A DNA stretch of 64,000 nucleotides from Pogonophryne albipinna (Eukaryota; Chordata; Actinopteri; Perciformes; Artedidraconidae): assembly GCA_028583405.1 (NCBI GenBank), contig JAPTMU010000274.1, positions 186,001 through 250,000 of the forward strand, given 5' to 3'. Position numbers and translations under genes: made by a program. The notes under the pieces are model-generated. The model had not been told where the DNA came from. It ran no database searches and worked only from the letters and a program-made list of their open reading frames with translations. Positions 10,401 to 22,180 of the stretch are shown in pieces. Every line of letters begins with the position of its first letter. Within the stretch, counting starts at the first letter, position 1.

Positions 10401-12755
10401 ATGATTACATTTTTCGTTTTTTCTTTGCAGATTTCAATCGTGATACATTCCAATACATTATCAATCACTGATGACATATAATTCATCACCTTAAATTGTA
10501 AAGTATTGTCCACATACAAGGCTACTCCTCCGCCACCCTTGTTTTGTCTATTTATGTATCTGAGTTCATAGCCCTCCAGCTCAAAGTCTATGCCTTTGTC
10601 CTCCGTGATCCAAGTTTCAGATATGGCAATGATGCTAAATGGTTTGTTGAAACTGATTTAAATATTCCTTGATGAGGTTAAAGTTTGCATACATGCTTCT
10701 GCTGTTGAAGTGAATAATAGATAGCTTGCCCTCTGATGGTATGCTCTGGTTGTACTGTTGATCAGTGTAATAACAGCAGTTGTTGATGATAGAAGAGAAG
10801 AAATTATTGTCTGGGTCTATTTCATAATCCAGATCTTTTGTTTTATAGTCAGTGTATTCAAACGTTTTTAGCAACAGTTGGTCTTGTTCCTTGATCATCT
10901 GAGACATATTAATATGTTCCCCTATTGAAGATGATTGCCTCCATTCAGTGTGAGTCATGGTTGTGTGTAAGTGCTTGTTACCTTATGTGTGTTTCCAGAA
11001 CATGAAGATTATTGGTATTTATCCAGATCCTCCATGTTTCTGATGACCAGTACTTTGGCCTCCTCAGGTGTTTCCGTTTAGCTTTATAAATATTTTGCAG
11101 TGTGTTGTCCAGGTGTTCTGAATTTTCTTCTGTTTTTTCATGAAGCGAGCCTTTCTGGCTATGTCACCGTTGTACTTGGTCAGATGCTCGTTGATGTAGA
11201 CATCTGATCCTTTCAGCTTCCTTCCTTGTTTGAGTAAGGCCGTTTTGTGTTTCCTGTTCACAAACCTGATGAGAATAGCCGGTTTGTTGCCAGCGTTACT
11301 CCTTGGCAGGGGGTGGCATGCCTCGATGTTCTCACAGCCCAGTTCGATCCCCTTGGACTGGAGGAAAGCAGCCACCTGTTGCTCCGTGGAGCTGACATCA
11401 AGCTCCCCGGGCTCACCCCTGTTGTTAACGGTCACAGCACGAGCGTATGACCGGGGTTTTATGATGAGCCCGGTAACGATAACATTGTTCATCCTGGTAT
11501 ATTGCTCAAGGTCCTCCACTCTGCTCTCCAGGTAAGTTATCCTCTTGTCCTTCTCAGAATTCTGGATCCGCAGATCCTTAACCTCTTTTACAAGGTCCAA
11601 AATATTTTTCTGCTGCAACCTGACAGCAGAAATTTCCTCCGCCAGGAAGTCGAGCGACTTTTTAATGTCCTCGACCTCCTCCGCAGCGATGGTTTTCTTT
11701 GGACCCATGTACTTTGATAGAAGAATCCAGCGATTAAGATATATATATATGTATATATATATATATTGTATGTTACGCATGCACAACCGTAAATTGTTAA
11801 TAGTCGATGCTTATAGAAGACATAGTATAAAGTCCACAGATGGAGGAATACTTCAAATGAATACTTCATTTATTTAAACCAATATCTTTCTTGATTCTTT
11901 GTACAGTATGAAAAAAAGAGTCTTTGTACCTGTGCTGAAGTTCACTGCTGTGAGGAGTCCAGTTCTGTCTCTCACTCTCTGGTCCAGCCTGTCTGCATCA
12001 CCTGGACACCTTAAACAAACAGATATATATGTAAAGTACCATGTGTACAAACAATATAACTTATTCTCTTCTGTTGAACATGTTGGATTGTGTATTGTCC
12101 GAGTCAGGGTCCTTTTTATTTTACTGTAACTTTGGAAGTTGTGTTACCAATGCTTACTGTTTATTTGATATCAATTTGGTAATACAATTAATAAAAACAA
12201 CAAGGTCAACCAACTCCAGCTCAACCAACCATATTGTAATATCTAAGTAATCATCTTGAAATATGACATTAATAATTGTAATATACACATATTATTGTGA
12301 GGTTGATTTCACATACACTACTTCGACGTTAGCTAAATAGAAAATAGCATGGATAATTTACAAAGGCTTTAAAAACACAGCAGGAGCCCAAGACAATTAT
12401 TAAACTTGTCATTATTTCAGCACAGTTCAATTGGTTTTATTTTCATAAACGGTTGTCAACCGTTAGTGCCAAAGCAGTAGGCTATAATATATGAATTACT
12501 GCTGTAGACTACAACCACTACTTGTTTAGGTAGCATACACTCAACAAAGCTAGCGTTAGCTGGCTAACTGACGTTATTTTTCCGCTAAACTGCACGATAT
12601 AAAACGGTGGTCTTCAAAGCGGATTTAATCCTCAATCACAATAATAATATTCAAAGTAATACTGGGCAAGTAATGGGCAAAACTTACCGTTGATTGACGC
12701 GCCATGTCAGCGGACTGGTAGCGACAGCGACACGAACCGTTAGCCCCGCAGTCAT
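6860..12755 (-). CDS. Candidate three-exon small gene, right copy
   Basis: The first exon (12755-12688) is the inverted duplicate of the left copy's first exon. It joins 12009-11930 (ttaag|gtgtcc to cacag|gtacaa) and then 6939-6860 (tgtag|gaaagg to the TAA at 6862). The phases match at both junctions and give 75 codons, containing DADRLDQRVRDRTGLL and MPERHDSASPLSLRVKK. The LINE sits in the second intron. The composition looks protein-like, but I do not recognise the family. The exons were picked by eye from splice consensus and open frame, so this is tentative. Confidence 0.3.
7871..10958 (-). pseudogene. LINE ORF2: AP endonuclease and reverse transcriptase, frameshifted
   Basis: The open blocks are 10958-10635, 10519-10019, 9855-9340, 9329-8943 and 8881-7871. 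The endonuclease shows HFNSRSM, ISETWI (in the gap between the first two blocks), VFICGDFNIDLL and ISDHLPV. The reverse transcriptase shows NYRPVSLL, QYGFRANRST, GVPQGSVLGP and the catalytic FADD. The C-terminus shows LVLPYLSYCAEVW and LFILQKRAIRLI, as in other CR1/L2-type elements. The breaks include one near 10650, one between 9855 and 10019, and one at the A8 run at 8951-8958. Several are homopolymer indels, so sequencing error is an alternative to decay. Confidence 0.8.
11064..11708 (-). CDS. LINE ORF1 protein
   Basis: This 214-residue ORF starts with MGPKKT at 11708. Residues about 10-70 form a coiled coil (LDFLAEEISAVRLQQKNILD and following) and end in YLESRVEDLEQYTRMNNV. An RRM-like half follows (CENIEACHPLPR, ILIRFVNRKHKTALL, VYINEHLT). 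This is the usual plan of LINE nucleic-acid chaperones that trimerise and bind the element RNA. No lesion is visible. It is transcribed towards ORF2, which begins about 100 bp downstream. Confidence 0.8.
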   Translation of the reverse strand: MGPKKTIAAEEVEDIKKSLDFLAEEISAVRLQQKNILDLVKEVKDLRIQNSEKDKRITYLESRVEDLEQYTRMNNVIVTGLIIKPRSYARAVTVNNRGEPGELDVSSTEQQVAAFLQSKGIELGCENIEACHPLPRSNAGNKPAILIRFVNRKHKTALLKQGRKLKGSDVYINEHLTKYNGDIARKARFMKKQKKIQNTWTTHCKIFIKLNGNT

Positions 12756-13241
12756 CCGGTTCGACCTGACTGTGGCTGTGACTGTGTGACTGACCCGAGC
12801 CTCGTCGTTCTGATAGCTCCGCCCCTTCGCTCCTCCCCCCACATCTACAGGTGAAAATTACTTTTGCGACACATTTATCGCAAGAAGTGTAGCAAAAGTC
12901 AAGACCGCAGATTCGTCGATTTATACTGCCACAGAGCAGATTCGTGACGTTGTAATGACTGATTTGAGAGGTTGTAATAACCACGTTGCAGTTGTAATGG
13001 AAAATATATTTAAAAAATATGTATTTTTCTGCAAGTGAACATTTGATCACTAAGTTCATTTTTTTTCTACAAGCTAAAACATTTTTTTTTTCTTCAGTGA
13101 CTTCAAATTTGGTTCACAGTTACGTGGATATGTTTTACAAGTGTAAATGTGGTTCACAGTTACGTGGATATTTTATACAAGTGTACATTTATGCACACAA
13201 ACTCAGATTTTTTTTCTGCATGTGCTCACATCAGGTTTTAC

Positions 13242-14275
13242 CAGTGGCGAACCGTCAGGGCCTTCAAGGTATTCAGAGAATACCCTGGAACACTCAGATA
13301 AAACAAACAAAAAATTGATTTAATTATATAAATAAAATGTATATAAAATGAATAAATGAGAATCGTATCTGTGTTGTTGATCTGTAATATTACAGTGTTA
13401 CGTTGATTTGTTTGTCCTTCTCGGACCATGCACTACGCATTTCAGTGGTTTTGTGTTAGGAAAGAAAGCAACCAATCAGATCTTGTTCTGGGTCTCTGGG
13501 TAGAATATCCTTCAACCAAGGTATTCTACATCCTTGATCGAATGCCCTGGCCGTTGTACTGAATGAGAGCGTACGTTTGGAGTGACAGTTTGATCAACCA
13601 ATCATATATTGATTTGTAGCCAATGGGCGTACTCTTTCAGAGTTTCCCTCGGTCCCAGGGTACTCTAGAAGGCCCCCTAGTTAACTGGCTCGTGACAGAG
13701 GATCTAGATCAGTGCTTCTCAAAGTGTGGTCCGCGGACCACTGGTGGTCCGTGAGCGCCCCCTAGTGGTCCGTGAGTATATTGGTACAATTTCCCATTTG
13801 AAATAAATAAATAAATAAAAGTTTTCCGCACTCTCGCGGGAATATCTCCGCAATGAAGCGAGCTTAAGTTTCACTTTCGATTGCATGACATAGCCCAGGC
13901 AACACCTTCATCAATCATGTTGCCACTTGTTTATACAATTTTCAGGCGATTTGTAATCTGTTCTAGAAAAACGATGTGTTTTTGAATATTTTTGGAGTTA
14001 GGTGGTCCGCGAGTGTTTTTTTATTGGTCAAGTGGTCCTTGGTATGAAAAAGTTTGAGAAACACTGATCTAGATGAATGCGACGAAGCAATTCATGCCGT
14101 TTTATTGTTTTTAACGTTGAAATGACAAGTGCAACAGGTGAAGATGAAGTTGTTGCGGAATTGTTGTGAGTACCCTTTTCAAGACGACAATTCAGTGAAA
14201 AGACGGACAATATAATGTCGCGGGGGTGTGTGTGTCTACAGAAGGTCCAGTTGTGATAGACACGGTTCGCCACTG
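13242..14275. mobile_element. Non-autonomous hAT element with 8-bp target duplication
   Basis: Terminal inverted repeats cagtggcgaaccgt and acggttcgccactg are flanked by the 8-bp duplication ggttttac (13234-13241 and 14276-14283). An 8-bp duplication and cag/ctg ends are typical of hAT transposons. The left arm of the inverted repeat carries the unoccupied site with a single ggttttac near 4840-4850. No transposase ORF is present. Confidence 0.93.
13710..14066. mobile_element. Second hAT MITE nested inside the first
   Basis: The ends cagtgcttctcaaa and tttgagaaacactg are flanked by the 8-bp duplication atctagat (13702-13709 and 14067-14074). The subterminal sequence contains repeated tggtccg motifs, a Charlie-like hAT feature. 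It is non-coding. Confidence 0.93.
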
Positions 14276-14318
14276 GGTTTTACACGCTCTCGCATTTTGC
14301 ACCATATCTACCTTCATA

Positions 14319-14685
14319 ATACAGTTCTCATCAAACCCGTGCAGCCTTGCAACAGCCTAACTGTCATATTAAAACCAGTATATAAAAAGTGATCGCAGGC
14401 CCTGTGTATAGCAGCCTGATGCTGACGGGGGTGGTCTGTATAGGTACTTTTAACTAAATGTAGAAATAGGTGACCTACATTCAGTTGCTTTGTCAAAGCA
14501 TTGTTAAACAGTGTAGGCCTACATGTTGGATTATTTTGTACAACATCGCTCAAAAACATTTAACTGACAGTTACATACTTTGACACCCTGTCACTTATAG
14601 TATATGGGTCATTTCATATTTGTTAAATCTTGTTCACATATACAATACTGCTCATTCAACAATCACATTATTTTCATCTTATTAT
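14319..14685. other. Unassigned spacer
   Basis: This lies between the inverted repeat and the next hAT element. I see no gene or repeat structure in it. Confidence 0.3.
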
Positions 14686-15786
14686 TAGTGCTGTCAAAAT
14701 TATCGCGTTAACGGCGGTAATTAATTTTTTGAATTAATTGCGTTAAAATATTTAACTCATTTAACGCATATCCATACGCATACCCATACGCATACCCATA
14801 CGTGCCACCAGTGGCAGCGCCAGGGTATGGCTGGGGTAGGCTACAGCCATACCAAGAAATGGCTTAGCCCCACCATGAGAAATGATGTTAAAGTAAGCAA
14901 AATAAAGTCTGCCAACTCGCGCGGAGTAAATTGCACAGACAGCAGTTAGTAAGATTGATTTCAGTAGCCACGGTTTTGAAAACTTTTGTCACGTAGTGAT
15001 CATCTTCTTAATAGAACATCTTTGATCTTTGTCTTCTGGCCAATCAGAATCAAGATAACGGCGTGGTGTTGTTGCAGGAAGTCCCGACGGAGAATACTTT
15101 TGCTGTAGTACCTTATTATACATCCATGTGTAGTACAGGTAACACATAACTGGTACGCAGGATATGTGCGTAATCTGAAATGCGTACCGTCACTTGTGTC
15201 ACAAAGCGCATTTGCGTACCGACGTACTTGTGAAGCTTTTCCAGAAGGCGGTTAGATCACCGGACGACAGAGTCGGTCTCCGTATGCACAGACAGGGCTG
15301 CTGTTAACGTCGGTCTGTACAACGGAATTGTGCCAAAACTACGCCAACCGGCTGCGGAGGGAGACTTCTTCCCCCCCCCCCTTCACTGGAGAACTGCGCT
15401 AAAACAGCTGATCACAACATTCACACTCTGTGGTCACGAAGTACTCCACTAGCCGCCGCCGCCCCCCCCACCCTCTGTCGACTTTCCTGAAGTACTCCCC
15501 CATTGATAGAAATCAACACGTAATGAATTAAGACCCCACGGTTTGATGATTGATAGGTGTGTGGGCTGTCTTTCATTTTGACACGCAGAAAAATGTTATA
15601 ATAAACATAGATACTGTATGTTAAATGGATATATCCGCCTTCTTTCATTTATCTTTCCATTCCCACAACAATATACATAAATAAATGGCATATTTTGGAC
15701 ATAGTTCGAATGGTGATTAATCATGATTAATTAATTTTTAAGCTGTGATTAATCTGATTAACATTTTTAATCGTTTGACAGCCCTA
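14686..15786. mobile_element. hAT-type MITE with 8-bp target duplication
   Basis: The ends tagtgctgtcaaa and tttgacagcccta are flanked by the 8-bp duplication cttattat (14678-14685 and 15787-15794). The termini are rich in ttaattaatt and cgattaa motifs. A small cataccc/catacg tandem lies near 14768-14800. A fragment starting cagtggcagcgccagg near 14814 resembles one end of the hAT family at 38187 and may be an older nested piece. No intact ORF is seen. Confidence 0.88.
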
Positions 15787-16193
15787 CTTATTATATTATG
15801 TTATAACTTCTCTTCACAACAAGGAAATACATACAGTATATACTGGCTTTCCAAAAACCTAATGGACCTGACCTGTCTGTTTTATTGATCCCATCTCTTT
15901 CTCACTTAGTCTTGTGGCCTCCTAGTCCTAATTCTTAATAAGGTCGTACTCGATTTGTACATACAAAAACCATAAAAGAGGTTCTTTCTGTTTTCTCAGG
16001 AAGCCACCACTCTGCTGATCTAAATATACAACATGTAGGCGATGTCAAGTATACCGTTAGTGTTTCTGTGGCTTGTCTTATATTCAAGTCTGAGGCTGAC
16101 TGTGGTTTTAAGCAGGTTTATCAAAACGAGACTGTCTCAATCAGACAGGTACTGCTGGAGGATATCGGAATACTCTTAGTATTCATCTTCATC
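15787..16193. other. 5' region of receptor gene A
   Basis: From about 16060 this resembles the 5' leaders of genes B and C (gtgtttctgtggcttgt and tgtggtttt motifs before the ATG). It is probably the duplicated promoter and 5' UTR of the receptor family. Confidence 0.45.
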
Positions 16194-19100
16194 ATGGTTG
16201 GATATGTGCTGCTGGTCATCCTCATGTGTAAGTTTAACCTCTAATATATTTGTATACTAATACAGGTACTTTTTTACTTTACGCATCAAATTAAATCCGT
16301 TTTATTGTATAATTGTAGATTATTTTTGTTAGTTTAGAGTTATGCTTTTTTGTGTTTTAAGTTTAAGTGTTGCAAACACATTTCTTTCATGAGATTAACA
16401 AGATCAGTGCCTAATATCTTACATTTTTTCATGGCCAGCCTTACTATTGAGAAATGTGTTTAATATGCTCACTCATTTTGCACATATTTTGGGTGCACAG
16501 TTTCCTTTTTTGTATTATCATCATCTATATGCAAATAAAAACAAGTATCCAAAACAACATTTGTTTATAAAAGTTACAAACAGATATGTTCGTCAATTCT
16601 GTTTTTTGGGAAAGCACTCAGCTGGTGCTCATGATTGTAACAGTTTTTATATCATATTTAAATAATTAAACTTTGTTTCATAGGAATGTGGTAATGGATC
16701 TATTTTATTCTCTTTACCTAAATACAGCTTTACTATTTATTTGTATGTTTTATGTTGCATCTATTTATTGAGCTTAAAGCATCCAATTGCAAGCATTAAT
16801 GTCATTGCCCTGACAGGCAGGTTTTACTTTGAACAACTACTTTAATTATAATTAATACGCAGGGTTTCGAGGAATTTTGAAACCTCTGGTGCTGGAAGCA
16901 CTGACACTGACCCTGATGACCAGACAAAATCCCTCACAGCAATTTATATATTTTTAAAGTTCACTTCATAGACTTTAAAAAGTATTACACTTTGGTGCTC
17001 CACAGTGGTAGTATCAGAAAATACACTGTGGCAGAGGGGAATTTCCCCACAGCTCCAAACACATGGAAAAAGAAAGGCTGATGGAACTGGTGCAGGCCGG
17101 GCATACATTTTTTTATGGGATTGTCTTGTTTTTCTAAAAACAAAACGTTTTCCTGGAGAGTTATTTGAAGGATGTTATTATTACGTAGAATTCCACACTT
17201 AGTGGACTTAAATAAGATGAAAAAAAACCAGATATGCTATTCAAACATTGTGCTAGGACTCATTACTCACTATACCAAATAATAATACATTTTTCTGCTT
17301 TTCAACACAGTTTTGTAAAAGTAAATATCGTTTTAGACATGCATGCATTCATCCACCTTTCTGCAGATCTTTTTCAAAGCAAATCAAGCATGGCTGAAGG
17401 GGGAGGCAGAGCAGGTGTCACCATCACAAGTACAATGGAGACGACCACAGAGACCGCAGGTAGGCTGCGCTTTATGTCTACTGAGCATCTAAAGTCTTGT
17501 GATAAACAAATAAATACATACATTTTCCCTGGCTTGTTAGATCTCACTGGTGCTTACACTCATTTACCTCCTGAAACGCCAGCTGATGTGTAAGTATCTC
17601 CATGACATGTGTTGTTCTTTATTTATGTCATTATGAAACAGGTTGGAGTACTGTCTATCAACACCAAGAGCATTTAAACCGATAATAGTGAGATTCTCAT
17701 TACTTTTGCCAAGCACATGCATGATGTCCAGATGACGAAGCCTTCTCATTTTTAGCTTTGAGTTTTTCCTGTTTTACAGCGCTTGAGAAAAAAGACGCAG
17801 TGCTATGATTCTACTGATCTTTTTCATTCTTATAAGGGAAATATTTTAACTGTATCATAAGGAACATGTGACACTCGTTGATGGTCTGTTCTCTGTCTGT
17901 CTCTCAGACACACAGGTATATGGAATGTGGTAGTAGTTGTGACAGGTTGCGGGGTATCCGTGGGTGTCATCTTGCTGGGATCTGCAATTATATTTCTCAC
18001 TAAAAGGACCGGTAAGATTAACCTAAAGGGAGTTCATCTAATGACCTAAAAGCAATAATCATGTTTATAGGTCAAACAAATGTTGGCAAAGTCTTGCATT
18101 CAAACTGTGAAAAAGATACACACACACACACACGCACGCACGCACGCACGCACGCACACACACACATTCATTTAAACACGCCAACAGAGAAGTGGTAAAA
18201 GCACTAAACAGCCGCTCCTTTACCAGGTGTGGCCACTTTCACTGCATTGTTTTCCCAAGATAAATTATGACGGACTATCATTTGCTTTTCTTTCTGCATT
18301 TTCCAGGAAAATGTGTTCACTTAAGGAAAGACATATTTGAACCCAAATATTCCCTGGCAAATTCCGAGTGATATAATAACCTCGTCATTATCACACAGGT
18401 TGGCAAACAGCTGCAGATTAGAGATTACCGAGCTATTTGGATGTAAGAAAGGAAAAGATGTTGGACAATTTGAAGAACTATATATATTCTTATGAATATA
18501 ACACTCTTTCTTCAAATTAACTATGTATTCTGCTTTCCTTTGTAATGAAGAACTAATATTTTTTTCCCCTATTCTTTGCATTTTTGCTCCAAAACCAGCA
18601 TTCCCGGGAAAAACTAAATGTATGTAATACAAGCAGATAAACGTGTCATTTATGTTTCCATTCACTTTATATTTTGTGCTATAGTTTATTCAATTGCGCT
18701 TTTTGTTTTATAGATCCCAGTGGAAAACTCAGCAGTGGAGAGGTAACTCAACACTTCTGTATACATTCAGTGAGTGATCTGCTAACTCTCACTTTACCTT
18801 CCCCCTGTCTTCCTGATAAAGTACTTACCGAGTGGTTATGATGAGACGTACAGCATCGTGACTTATGAATGCAGCAAAATCGGTGAGCTGCTTTTCTTTT
18901 TATCAGCTTTAATATTTTCTCTACCATGTTTTATACACATGATTGGTTTCATTTCATTTTCAGGATGTATGAATGAACACAATCGGTGTACCATAACAAA
19001 TAATTTACATCCTTTCATTACATTATTTGATATTTCGGCAATTAGGCAGGACAGAAATTGTGAAATACAAGAAAAGACTTCAATAATAATAACAATATTG

Positions 19101-19198
19101 GGAGGGATGAAACCCTCTTTAATGGTCACACATGCAGAGCACAATGAAATAATGTGGCATTGTGTGTGTCATGTATTTTTTCTTTCCTACTAGACTGA
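16194..19198 (+). CDS. Receptor-family gene A: Ig-less transmembrane protein
   Basis: Seven exons (16194-16227, 17367-17459, 17541-17589, 17908-18011, 18714-18742, 18822-18882, 19194-19198) keep phase at every junction and give 124 codons plus stop. They encode a signal peptide (MVGYVLLVILM), a short Thr-rich stalk (VTITSTMETTTETA), one membrane helix with no charged residue (VVVVVTGCGVSVGVILLG) and the tail YLPSGYDETYSIVTYECSKI, which it shares with gene B. No Ig exon is visible between 16228 and 17366, so the ectodomain is only about 50 residues. It could be a small adaptor-like membrane protein, or a relic that lost its Ig exons. It is transcribed in the same direction as B-E. Confidence 0.55.
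18117..18166. repeat. (CA)n/(CGCA)n microsatellite
   Basis: This is a compound dinucleotide and tetranucleotide array in an intron of gene A. Confidence 0.95.
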
Positions 19199-19339
19199 CA
19201 AATGCTTCCCACAGCGCCTCAAGAGGAACCAGCTGCCGAATTGCAATTAAAAAAAAGTCACTCCCTGCAAATTTAGTTTAACATGTTATTTAATGTATTA
19301 GCTGCTTATGGGTCCAGGTGACAGGTGGACGGTCAGTTG

Positions 19340-22180
19340 TGTGTTTTAGTTTAATTCTCCCGAGGCTGAAGGGGTAAAGGTGTCCATGGGAAATGTGTGG
19401 ACTTCACTTTAATAACAGCTAGAACAAAAATTCTGGAAATATAAAAAGAAATGCAGATTTCAGTGTTAAAAAATAACTTCATGTTTGATTCAAGCAGACC
19501 ATGAACAAGATAAATGTTTCTGTAAAGTTGTGAGCAGCTTGTGAACACATGATGAAAAGACTCTTTCATTTTCTTCTGAAACTGTTAGCTGACACTTTGG
19601 TAGACTTGATATAAATATATAACATATTCTACGTATTTAATAAATCGTGTGAAACAACTAGATGCACAGTGTGTTTCTGTGGCCTGTTTAGATGTTTGTT
19701 TCATGTTTAATGCTAGCTGTGGTTTTCCTGAGAGCAAGTTCTGAACTGACACTGAAGTACATCAAAGTTCACATACTCAGAGACACAAGCTTCTTCTGTC
19801 TGAGAAGTCTTATTGATCTTCATCATGGCTGGACGTCTGCTGTTCGTCATCCTCATCTGTAAGTTATACCTTCAGGAGAGTTCCTCATTATTAATGTAGA
19901 CTTTTACACATTAGTTCCACACTTGATGTAGTGTGGTTTACTTCCTGTTCTTATATGGTTGTTTATTTCATGCCTCTGTTTTTAATTCTTGTTTCATCTG
20001 TAAACTCATCGTGAAACTATGGTGCAGAACTTAAGAATGAGATCCTCAAAAATATAGTCTATCTTTATCTTCATATTTTCTTATAGGCATTAATACGGTA
20101 TTATTATTATTATATATGTTTAAGTTGGTAAAACATTATATTTTCCAGCAGATTCCTTTCACAAGATTCAAACACAAGGTCAGTCTCTGATATATCCTCT
20201 TGATGTCCACTTGGGCTGTTTTTACTGTGTGGGAAGTTTATTGAAGTCTGTTAATATTTTTACAAACTTTGTTGTTGTACAGAATATTTCTTTCCTGTCG
20301 CAATGTGTCACAGTGACACAATATATGCCAATAACATCATTTGTTCCATGTTACGAGTAAAATAATTGGTATCACAGTTAAATTGTGTGTCCTGCAATTG
20401 ATATGAGAGGATAACCATTGCCCATTAAACATAATAGGTAACGTCTTTGTCAGCACAAACAGCAGTGGCTCTTAACATATGCGGTCAGGTATTGAGATAA
20501 GAGTTATAGGTTATCAATGATTCTGTCATCATAAATGATTTAAATAAATTCAATTTTCAGCTATTTATATCTGACATATAAACGTGTATTTCCAGCTCTT
20601 CTTCCCCCGACACTGACAGTGAATCCTCCGGTGATCAGAGAAACAGACTCAGTCACTCTGCACTGTCAGACTCCACCGTCTGTTTCTGTGTCTCAGTGTT
20701 ATTTCTACATTTTAAGTGGAGGAACTAGAGTCTTCCCTTGTCTGAAGACTCTGACAGGAACTGAGCTGCTGCTGATGTCACAGCAGAGTTCACCTGCTCA
20801 GGTTCAAGTGAAATGTTTTTATCGTGACATGACTCAATCTCCTGAAAGTGATGTATCCTCCATCTTCATTCACAGTGAGTCAACATTGTTAATATTCAAT
20901 ACAATTACAGTAGCATATCTATCCAAAGTAGGAGCACACCACTTTTTTAGGGTTTCAATAAGAACGCTCTGCCATTATATCTTAAATTATCATCAGTAAT
21001 GTTTTTAAACATATTACATATTCAGCTTTTTAACTGAACATATCCTTATATTTCCAGATCTTCGTCCACCGACACTGACAGTGAATCCTCCGGTGATCAG
21101 AGAAACAGACTCAGTCACTCTGCACTGTCAGACTCCACCCTCTGTTTCTGTGTCTCAGTGTTATTTCTACACTTTAAGTGGAGGAACTAGAGTCTTCCCT
21201 TGTCTGAAGACCCTGACAGGAACTGAGCTGCTGCTGATGTCACAGCAGAGATCATCTGCTGAGGTTCAAGTGAAATGTTTTTACATTGTAAAATATGGAG
21301 ACGTAAATTCTCCATCTCCACACAGTGACCCGTCCTCCATCACCATACACAGTGAGTGACTGCTTTACTCATTATTTCATATTTTATCATATAATGTCAT
21401 TGCAAGATGCAGTATCACATTTCATTAAAAGGAAGTGAACACAGATTCAACTGTTTAACAGCTTTCCTTTCCATTAAATGCCACCTTTGGGATGAAATGT
21501 TACATTTAGGATGTTCACAGTGTGCCAGTAATGCCTAATAATTGTCATTACATTGTAACTAACACTTTACTCACATTATGACAAAGTAGAAAATAATTTT
21601 CAAAAAGCTTTAATGTTAAATGTAAAACTTAATGACAGGGTCTGACGGTATTACATGAGGACATTGCATTTAATAATGTTCAATATTTCTCTTTAGGTCA
21701 AAAACCACAGATGAGTGTTCAACATGATCCTGATGAATACGTTCTCTTTGCCTGCGCTCTGCCTGGATCTGCTGATCATGGTGCGAGATGTAACCTGTAC
21801 TTTGGAGAAAATAATCATCCAGTCCAAACAGCAACCACCTGGAAGAAAAGGGATTCAAAGAAGCGGCTGTTCTGTCAGTTTACTTTCACAATCAATGACT
21901 TTCTAAGAAGTTTACATCTTCTTAAAAGACATGATGCCAGCTGTGATTATAGTTTGGGAAGTGAAGCCAACTCTTTGTCTCCTCGGAGCGATGGATACAG
22001 CTTGACTGGTGAGTCAGAGAAGACATTAAACATCTTAAAGTATTTCTTCATTTATGAGTGTACTGCATGTTGTTTCAATTGTTAAAATATCTGTGGTGGA
22101 AATGCTTGTAATGAACTGGTCAAGGAGTTGTCCTCCTGAGTCTTTAATAATGTTTTGCAAAAGAGGCTCACAGCATACAG
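19340..22180 (+). repeat. Duplicated block shared by genes B and C
   Basis: The promoter, 5' exons, the intron before the first Ig exon, and the block from the second Ig exon through the third are nearly identical to about 23870-26310 in gene C. Gene C has one Ig exon where B has two plus the intron between them. Divergence resumes at about 22180 and 26312. Confidence 0.85.
19606..19824 (+). promoter_or_regulatory. Candidate core promoter and 5' UTR of gene B
   Basis: A TATA-like tataaatata about 210 bp before the ATG, and the sequence following it, is repeated almost unchanged before gene C (about 24196-24420). Conservation of both copies together supports a shared promoter. The start site itself cannot be read from the sequence. 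Confidence 0.35.

Larger units (their letters stand above)
7420..11790 (-). mobile_element. Near full-length LINE of the CR1/L2/Rex1-like group
   Basis: A non-LTR retrotransposon lies on the minus strand with ORF1, an endonuclease plus reverse-transcriptase ORF2, and a 3' end rich in (aaaaaat)n at 7420-7436. The 3' UTR contains a short hairpin-like gacccctt...aaggggtc segment near 7600-7640. A (TA)n microsatellite lies at 11741-11766 near the 5' end. Only a few frameshifts break the ORFs, so insertion was fairly recent. The 5' boundary and target duplication were not resolved. Confidence 0.85.
12333..14318 (-). repeat. Right arm of the inverted repeat, interrupted by a hAT element
   Basis: Excluding 13242-14283, this matches 4809-5698 in reverse complement. 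The outer end is ccttcata at 14318 and the inner end is ctaaatag at 12333. It keeps about 53 bp (about 12930-12985) that the left arm lacks. The arms are separated by 6.6 kb. Confidence 0.9.

Noticed and set aside
12625..13059. 144-codon minus-strand ORF in the right arm of the inverted repeat
   Set aside because: It reads through the GC-rich leader and past a strong splice donor (acg|gtaagt at 12688) into the intron, and the left arm does not keep it whole. I used only the short spliced model.
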